Below, piece after piece: positions 58,515 through 64,000 of a stretch of DNA of 64,000 bases (position 1 is the first letter of the stretch; each line of letters begins with the position of its first letter). A program made the position numbers and the translations under genes. The notes beneath the pieces were generated by a model, which was not told where the DNA came from, searched no databases, and saw only the letters and a list, made by a program, of their open reading frames with translations. The DNA is from Anodontia alba. Its lineage: Eukaryota; Mollusca; Bivalvia; Lucinida; Lucinidae. Location: positions 125,052,035-125,116,034 of the forward strand of contig OZ024821.1 of NCBI GenBank assembly GCA_964016985.1, given 5' to 3'.

Positions 58515-58594
58515 CTTCTTCACAAAATACAGTGCCTTGGCAAGGCAATTCTAATTAGTACCAACAACATATATTTTTTTGTGAAGAAATAAGA
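58515..58594. repeat. decayed palindrome of the same group
   Basis: TTCTTCACAAAATACAG … TTTTTTTGTGAAGAA with GCCTTGGCAAGGC centre and one arm shortened. It lies just past the stop codon of the minus-strand gene, in its likely 3' UTR. Confidence 0.65.
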
Positions 58595-58651
58595 ACAATA
58601 TGTCTACTTTTCAGCTGAAAAAAAAAGGCCTTGTATCTCAAACAACTGGAT

Positions 58652-59253
58652 TTATGAACTTTCTCTTGTGTCAGCTGAAGCAGATGTTTCCCGTGCTGAT
58701 GTATGCCGTTGCCTATGCAATCTTGTCAGTTCATCTGCTTTAGTACCAGCATAATGATGATACATCATTTTTATCCCAGTAAACACAGACAGCCTCAATC
58801 TAAGATTGTATCGAAAAGAGTTTTGTTTATTTTTTACAGCTCGTTTATATCTCACTTCAAGATCTTTTATCTTTTGGTCTAATGATACAATTTGTTGACA
58901 TGCCCTTTCAAATTTTAACTGTGCATCATTTAACTTGTCCTGCAAGTGACTGCTGTCCATCATGCCCACAGGTAACATTGCTCCTCTATCTATCGCTGTT
59001 TCCTGATCAGATGCTTCATTCATCTCACTGTCTAACACAATCCTGACATCTGTTTCTTCACCCTCTATTGCTTCACTATTACCTGATTCTTCATTATTGT
59101 TTAACATACCATTATCAACCCTTACATTACGGTCAACTGCTCCCCGGCGGTCTGATGCTGCCTCATGATCTCTTGATGTAGAAGCTGTAACACTTGCTGG
59201 ACGAGAACTAACAGGTGTTTTCGAACCTCTAATCATTTCAACTACTTTCACTT
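58652..59253 (-). CDS. last exon of a coiled-coil protein of unknown function
   Basis: The longest intact frame in the window (open from 59272). I place the exon start at 59253, after the minus-strand acceptor AATGTGTTCAG, giving a phase-1 entry. The residue numbers used here count from the Met at 59272. Residues about 15-105 are Ser/Asp/Glu/Asn-rich low complexity (SRPASVTASTSRDHEAASDR; NNNEESGNSEAIEGEE). Residues about 109-150 (LQDKLNDAQLKFERACQQIV..SLDQKIKDLEVRYKRA) form a clear heptad coiled coil, followed by a basic, probably helical segment (FRYNLRLRLSVFTGIKMMYH) and a polar Ser/Thr/Arg tail ending TRESS and TAA. No signal peptide, Zn finger or enzyme motif. I do not recognise the family. 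Upstream exons would lie at higher coordinates or outside the window. It could alternatively be an old TE-encoded ORF1 or a processed fragment. Confidence 0.6.
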
Positions 59254-59273
59254 CTGAACACATTAAAGTCAAT

Positions 59274-60159
59274 ACAGAACAGTCTGTTCTATTAACTACA
59301 AAATAAATTACATTGTGTGTAAAGACAGCTGCAGTCTGAAACTTATATGCAAGCAGTCCAAATCATCTCATATTTTTATACTTTCTATCATTCAGTTAAC
59401 TGAAATGGTCTGGTTTCTTCATCAAGGCTCCCCATTTACTACATGCTGAAAAAGTAGAATTAAGCATTGTCACTTGTATATACTGTATATAGCTCCAGAT
59501 AAGAGTATTCACATAATATTATTCTTATTTCTCTACAAAAACATATGTTGTGTGCAAGGCTGGCACAATTACATGTAATTGTATAATCGATTAATTGATT
59601 GATAAATTCCATAGAAATGATTATCATTAATAGCCGGACTACATGTAGATAGACTTTGATCGGACTGCCCATATTTGCAAGCTGGCCTAGGCTGTTGCTA
59701 CTGCATATGCTTGGAAGATATATATACCCGCTTTCTGGATATGAATGTTGGTAATTAATTGGAAGTTATGCTAAATATTTTCTATTACTTCATCTAAAGC
59801 TCTTGTATTTGAAACATTTTACCGAAGTCATATTGAGAAAATTCTAAACCAGTACATAATCAGTTGTCCTAGTAAATAATGGCCATGTCTCGTTTCCTTA
59901 TCGCCAAAACTTCGAAAAGTGAACGACAAAAAAGATAGTTTCAGACATTTATTTTCATTTTGTTTTCATGAAATTCTTGCTGATTTATCTCTAATAGACC
60001 CATTTACTGTCTACATCAAAACATGTGAAATAATATGTTTGTTGGTGAACTGTTTCCAAATTATTTTGTTGGTGAACTGTCTCCAAAATATATGTCGGTG
60101 AATCAGAATCAGAATGTTTACTGGTGGTACGTCTAATGACATTCATTCACCAGGACCTG
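59274..60159. other. probable intron of the minus-strand gene; nothing recognised
   Basis: Decayed CTACAAAAACATATGTTGTG palindrome arm at about 59533. TTATTTTGTTGGTGAACTGT is duplicated at about 60040-60085. Confidence 0.4.
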
Positions 60160-61196
60160 TGATATGGGAAGTTAGTCCCTAGCTCTACCAGAGGTAAACC
60201 TAGGCACACCATCCTCTGCTCCTTCAGCAGAGATAATGATCGAATCTGGAAGGGCATTCCAATCTCTGACTGTTCGAGGGAAGAATGAGCCCTTGTAAAT
60301 GTCAGTTCTTGTAGTGGGGGTCTGAAAAGTCAATGATGATGATTTATACTGCGCCAAATTGGGGGGATAGGATCATCTGTTGGAATGCAGACAGCACCCT
60401 TTTTACAACAGAATCAGTCTACTGTCTCTCCTCCTTTTCTTGAGAGACTCCCATTTTAGATTTTCCAGTATTCCAGTCATACTCCCAGTTTCAAAAGAGT
60501 AACTGCTAGTAACAAACCTTGCGGCCCTATTCTGAATCAATTCGATGTCTTGTTGAAGAACCATGCCTTGGGGATCCCAAACACAGCTGCAATATTCCAA
60601 AATGGGGTGAACAAGTCCCCTATATGCTGCCTCTTTAACTACATCCTGAGGACACTGATAAAGATTTCGTCTCAGAAAACCAAGAGTTCTATTTGCCTAA
60701 GTACACATGTTCCTGATATGTGTATTCCATCTCAAGTCATGTGTGATTGTTACATAATAATGTACTCCTAGGTATTTAATAGAATCCACATTTTCGAGGA
60801 CCGTACCCTCTAAAGTGTAAGAAGCCTCCATTTTATTTGTTCTCTTCCTAGTTATCTGCATTATATTGCATTTGACTGGCTGAAATCTCATACCCCATTT
60901 TCTGACCCAATATCCTAATCTATCTATATTCTTCTGAAGTTTCAACGAGTCGCCTGTGTCTCTGATTTCAGGATAGCAAACACAGCCATCTGTGAAAAGT
61001 CTCACTTCTGAGTCTATGTCTGTGGAAATATCATTTATAAATAGAGAGAACAATAATGGACAAAGAACGGTCCCTTGTGGGACACCTGACAAAACTGGAG
61101 CCTACTCTGAAGTTTCACTGTTTACAACAGTTCGTTGTGTTCTATAGCAAAGAAAGGAATCCATCCACCTGAGTGTCTTTCCGTCAGTGCCATAAC
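60160..61196 (-). pseudogene. non-LTR retrotransposon reverse transcriptase fragment, copy 1
   Basis: Minus-strand order: YGTDGKTLRWMDSFLCYRTQ (about 61180), SGVPQGTVLCPLLFSLFIND (61087), VRLFTDGC, MRFQPVKCNIMQITR, DSIKYLGVHYYVTI, then after frame breaks YCSCVWDPQG, NRAARFVTSSYS and FFPRTVRDWNALP (about 60280). These are reverse-transcriptase palm and thumb blocks of jockey/CR1-type LINEs. The catalytic FADD is replaced by FTDG, an in-frame stop precedes APVLSGVPQG, and the endonuclease and N-terminal RT are missing. Inactive. Confidence 0.88.
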
Positions 61197-61360
61197 CATA
61201 CATGCCACAACTCACACTGTGAGACAAAATCTCACAAAATTTTGGCCCTTCTGGACCCCATTTCCCATAAGATTTTCAAATCTCATAGAATTTTCATACC
61301 AGTTAATAAGCTATTTTTTGAAGAACTATAAATAAATCATACATTAGCATGGCTATCTCC

Positions 61361-61662
61361 AGTGCTTGCACTAACTGTCAAAATCAGGAAGTCCCAGGAC
61401 TTCCTAGCTCCAATATCTGGAAGTCTTGGTGATCAAATTTTTTCACTCACTTTCAGAAATTCAACCTCAATATTCTTAATCTCTCATTTATGGAGTAAAA
61501 CCACCATTCTTAAGCTAAACACATAAATTCATTCTAAATTTTTGTTATAAATGACTAAATATCTTTGAAAGTTGGGAGTCCCAGATTTCCTAGCATTGAT
61601 TTTTGGAAGTCCCAGGGCAATGGGAGTCTCTGACTCCCAGACTTCCCTTAATGCAAGCACTG
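61361..61662. mobile_element. hAT-like MITE
   Basis: Ends CAGTGCTTGCACTAA and TTAATGCAAGCACTG are inverted, flanked by TATCTC on each side (61355-61360 and 61663-61668). CAGTG termini with a multi-base duplication suggest hAT origin, though hAT elements normally make 8-bp duplications. The interior repeats GGAAGTC.CAGG.CTTCC blocks. Confidence 0.7.
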
Positions 61663-61663
61663 T

Positions 61664-61947
61664 ATCTCAGGCTTAATTCATTAAAATAATGGCTTTTAAC
61701 TTACTTATGTATCTATCTATCTCTCAATACGGCATACACCCTCAACTGAGTATTATGTGCCTGGGTCCCCACAACATGCAGTAAAAGTAAAGGGGTTAAA
61801 AACAGTCCAGATAATGAGAAATGAATAAAGGTGCATAGTGTTAATGTATTATACAAAAGAAAGAAAAGTGAGGATAAAAACAGTGGTAGTAATATTCATG
61901 GTTTGGAGTGGCACACCTGATTGACAGCCTGTTTGAAGCTGTCAAGG
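61664..61947. other. non-coding, nothing recognised
   Basis: Short spacer between the MITE and LINE copy 2. Confidence 0.45.
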
Positions 61948-63090
61948 TTAGTCAGGGTGGCGATGCATGTGGGAAGGGAGATGGTTCCACTGGACGACTG
62001 TTAAAGGGTAGAATGAGTACTTGTAATAGTCAGTCCGGGTGTATATCTGTCTGTATGCCAGTGAGTGGGTTGTACGCCGTGAGGTTCCGCTCAATGGTAT
62101 GACATATGTTGGGAGAGGTACTGCTACGTAGCCATAGATAATTTTATAAAATAAGACCAGTTGAGAGTCTGCACGCCGCTGCTCGAGGGTACGCCAGTTG
62201 TGTTTCTCCAACATGTCCGAAACGCTTGAGTATGGGGATTAATCATTCAGTACCCATTGCGCTGCCCTTCTCTGTACCATTTCAATTTTATTTATGTCAT
62301 CTTGAGTATGGGGGTCCCAGACTGGAGCAGCAAACTCCAGCTGGGGCGGACTATGGCCTTATAAGCTCTTTCTCGCAGCTGGAGGTTCTTGGCTTTCAAG
62401 TTTCTGTGCAAGAAACCAAGGGACTTGTTAGCATTGCCAGTGATCCTGTTAATATGGGGCTTCCATGAAAGGTCATGAGAAATGTCTACTCCGAGGTACC
62501 GGGCACACGGGACCACCTCCAGTGTTTGGTTGTGCAACGTGTAGGTTGTGGGGAGGGGTGATCGTGATCTAGTCACACGTATTACCTGGCACTTCCCTGG
62601 TTTAAATTCCATATTCCAGTTTACCTCCCAGTCCTGCAGGATGTCAAGGTCATCTTGGAGCTGCTGGGAATCAGCAAGGCTATTGATGTCTAAGTATGCT
62701 GAGCACTGTATCATCAGCAAAAAGTCTTACCTGGCTTTTGACCTTTTCAGGCAGATCATTTATGTATACCAAGAAGAGGATTGGTCCGAGGACTGATCCT
62801 TGAGGAACACCTGATGTTACTGGCACTTCCTCAGAGCAACCCCCTCAAGGACAACAGTCTGTGACCTGCCATTAAGGAATGACTTGATCCATGTAAGCTT
62901 GAAAGTGATTTTCATAAAAATCTCACAGAGAGAATTTCATCAAATCTCCCCTAAAAATTTGCAAAATCTCACAGATTTCTGTCAACAGCTACTGGCATGT
63001 ATGCATAACCAAATTTGCTTTTAAGAAGTTCATGAGATGGGGTGTCAAAAGCCTTGAAGTCCAGAATAAATGTGTCAACCTGTCTTCCTG
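61948..63090 (-). pseudogene. non-LTR retrotransposon reverse transcriptase fragment, copy 2
   Basis: Minus-strand blocks: DTFILDFKAFDTPSHELLKS (about 63060, RT motif A), then a foreign insert of about 100 bp, [17 protein letters not shown] (about 62880), [20 protein letters not shown] (62800), VRLFADDTV (catalytic FADD intact), a frameshift, then FKPGKCQVIRVTR, ARYLGVDISHDLSWKPHI, ERAYKAIVRP, and in another frame WRTLEQRRADSQLVLFYKI and YYKYSFYPLTVVQWNHLP. Same superfamily as copy 1 but a different subfamily. Broken by at least three frame changes. Confidence 0.88.
62905..63008. mobile_element. short insertion inside LINE copy 2
   Basis: AT-rich segment with AAAATCTCACAGA repeated, ending GGCATGTATGCATAACC, that interrupts the RT frame. 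A related sequence with CATACATGCC and AAAATCTCACAAAATTTT abuts LINE copy 1 at about 61196-61300. Confidence 0.45.
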
Positions 63091-63095
63091 AATCC

Positions 63096-63235
63096 GGGTC
63101 GTTTCACCCGTGGGTCGTTTTGCCGGGTCGTTTCGCCCTGGGTCGTTTCGCCCTTGTTTTTGGGGTGGGTCGTTTCGCCCATATTAGGTGGGTCGTTTCG
63201 CCCGCGAGTCGTTTCGCCCTGGGTCATTTCGCCCC
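63096..63235 (+). repeat. GGGTCGTTTCGCCC array (left, about 8 units)
   Basis: Irregular repeats of GGGTCGTTTCGCCC with 0-13 bp spacers. It directly truncates LINE copy 2. The inverse array is at 63902-64000. Confidence 0.92.
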
Positions 63236-63394
63236 AATATATTATAAGGCCCATACGGACATACAGATAGACAATCTAATACTATTTGTTTTGTTATGCA
63301 TAAATTAATGGGAAAAAAATAAAATAAATCAATGTATTACGTTGTGTTTCTATTCAAAGAATCGGCTATAGTAGTTGCGATGGTGTGTATATAT

Positions 63395-63477
63395 ACCGTA
63401 ACCTTTTTATAACACTGTTGTTTAGTCTATAGTAGTGTTATTATAACGAAACGTGTTATGAAGAGGTCATGGTATAT
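63395..63477. repeat. foldback ACCGTAACCTTTTTATAACA
   Basis: TATACCGTAACCTTTTTATA..ACAC pairs imperfectly with GTGTTATGAAGAGGTCATGG..TATA. Probably a small MITE. Confidence 0.5.
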
Positions 63478-63508
63478 ATGCACCCTTTTTCTATTTAGTA
63501 TGGAACAA

Positions 63509-63754
63509 CATATGAGCCAGCACACGAGATTATGGTACTTATCGCATATGCGAACAGCCAAGGCTCAGGCGCGACTGCGCATCCCCGAAGTCACGCCAGA
63601 GCCTTCGCTGTTCGCACACATGTAGTATAGAACTAGACGAAGGTTCAGACCAAGAATCAGTCATCTAGAACCACTAAGTGGCTGTACATGCGCATTTGAA
63701 GAATGTCATTACGGAAGACGAAAAGTTCCATTATCTCGTGTGACGGCTCATATG
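63509..63754. mobile_element. 246-bp MITE with CATATGAGCC termini and inner hairpin
   Basis: CATATGAGCCAGCACACGAG..ATTATGG pairs with CCATTATCTCGTGTGACGGC..TCATATG. An inner GATCAG-type hairpin, TGCGAACAGC..AGGCTC / GAGCCTTCGCTGTTCGCA, lies at 63549-63616. Confidence 0.78.
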
Positions 63755-63901
63755 TCTTCTGGTTGCTGGACTATGAAACGGTACACGTTCCCCCCCCCCC
63801 CAACCGGAACTCACCTAAAAATTATCGTGGGAAAGTCCAGGCCACCGTAAATATCTCCAAACATGGCCTGGCTCAAGCCTTGGTGCTTTAATAAAAAACA
63901 A

Positions 63902-64000
63902 GGGCGAAACGACCCACCAAAAAGGGGCGAAACGACCCACGGGCGAAACGACTCAGGGCGAAACGACCCAGGGCGAAACGACCCACGGGCGAAACGACCC
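63902..64000 (-). repeat. GGGCGAAACGACCC array (right, inverted, at least 6 units)
   Basis: Exact inverse of the left array's motif, running off the window end. Together the arrays bound about 0.67 kb of unrelated sequence. Confidence 0.92.

Noticed and set aside
63042..63308. Frame with repeated GRFA/VVSP words
   Set aside because: Translation of the GGGTCGTTTCGCCC minisatellite.

Overview
This window looks like animal genomic DNA, most likely from a bivalve mollusc and possibly a venerid clam. It is AT-rich, has small exons with GT-AG introns of 0.7 to 4.5 kb, and is crowded with microsatellites, palindromic MITEs, tRNA-derived SINEs, mariner copies, non-LTR retrotransposon fragments and several tandem-array elements resembling the bivalve 'pearl' (Helentron-like, HINE) class. 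There are no operons, Shine-Dalgarno sites or dense ORFs. The bivalve assignment is inferred from repeat style and the ShKT gene; it is not proven.

Plus strand, about 7.07 to 32.93 kb (possibly to about 35.3 kb with 3' UTR): the 3' part of one gene for a probably secreted, modular cysteine-rich protein. Seven ShKT domains, one per exon, alternate with small Ser/Thr-rich linker exons. All internal exons are symmetric phase 1-1. Every ShKT exon has the same cysteine spacing (C-x5-C-x8-C-x11-C-x3-C-x2-C). Exons in order: Thr-rich linker 7074-7250; ShKT1 11721-11834; linker 13112-13156; ShKT2 15326-15436; linker 17035-17070; ShKT3 18532-18648; linker 20647-20703; ShKT4 22229-22339; linker 23059-23133; ShKT5 24409-24519; linker 26176-26253; ShKT6 28829-28939; a decayed linker near 30384-30428; terminal ShKT7 32817-32926. 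About 417 residues are encoded here. The 5' end and signal peptide were not found and probably lie upstream of the window or in short exons I could not recognise.

0 to 7 kb is non-coding and holds several MITEs (piggyBac-like with TTAA flanks, pogo-like with TA flanks, long palindromes). The introns carry five copies of one MITE family (four in or next to this gene, one inside a mariner), a 1.76 kb tandem-array element at 9.6-11.4 kb and a miniature mariner. A second miniature mariner lies just downstream of the stop codon.

36.5 to 48.75 kb is almost entirely repeats: at least four tandem-array elements with common termini, one inserted inside another, plus SINEs and palindromes. 48.8 to 58.6 kb is mainly non-coding with SINEs, a 1.47 kb degenerate mariner that itself contains a MITE, and scattered palindromes.

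58.65 to 59.25 kb, minus strand: one convincing C-terminal exon of a second gene, a low-complexity acidic region followed by a coiled coil, of unknown function. 60.1 to 63.1 kb: two tandem, same-orientation, broken reverse-transcriptase fragments of a non-LTR retrotransposon (minus strand), separated by a hAT-like MITE. The last 0.9 kb is an element bounded by inward-facing arrays of the 14-mer GGGTCGTTTCGCCC and runs off the window.
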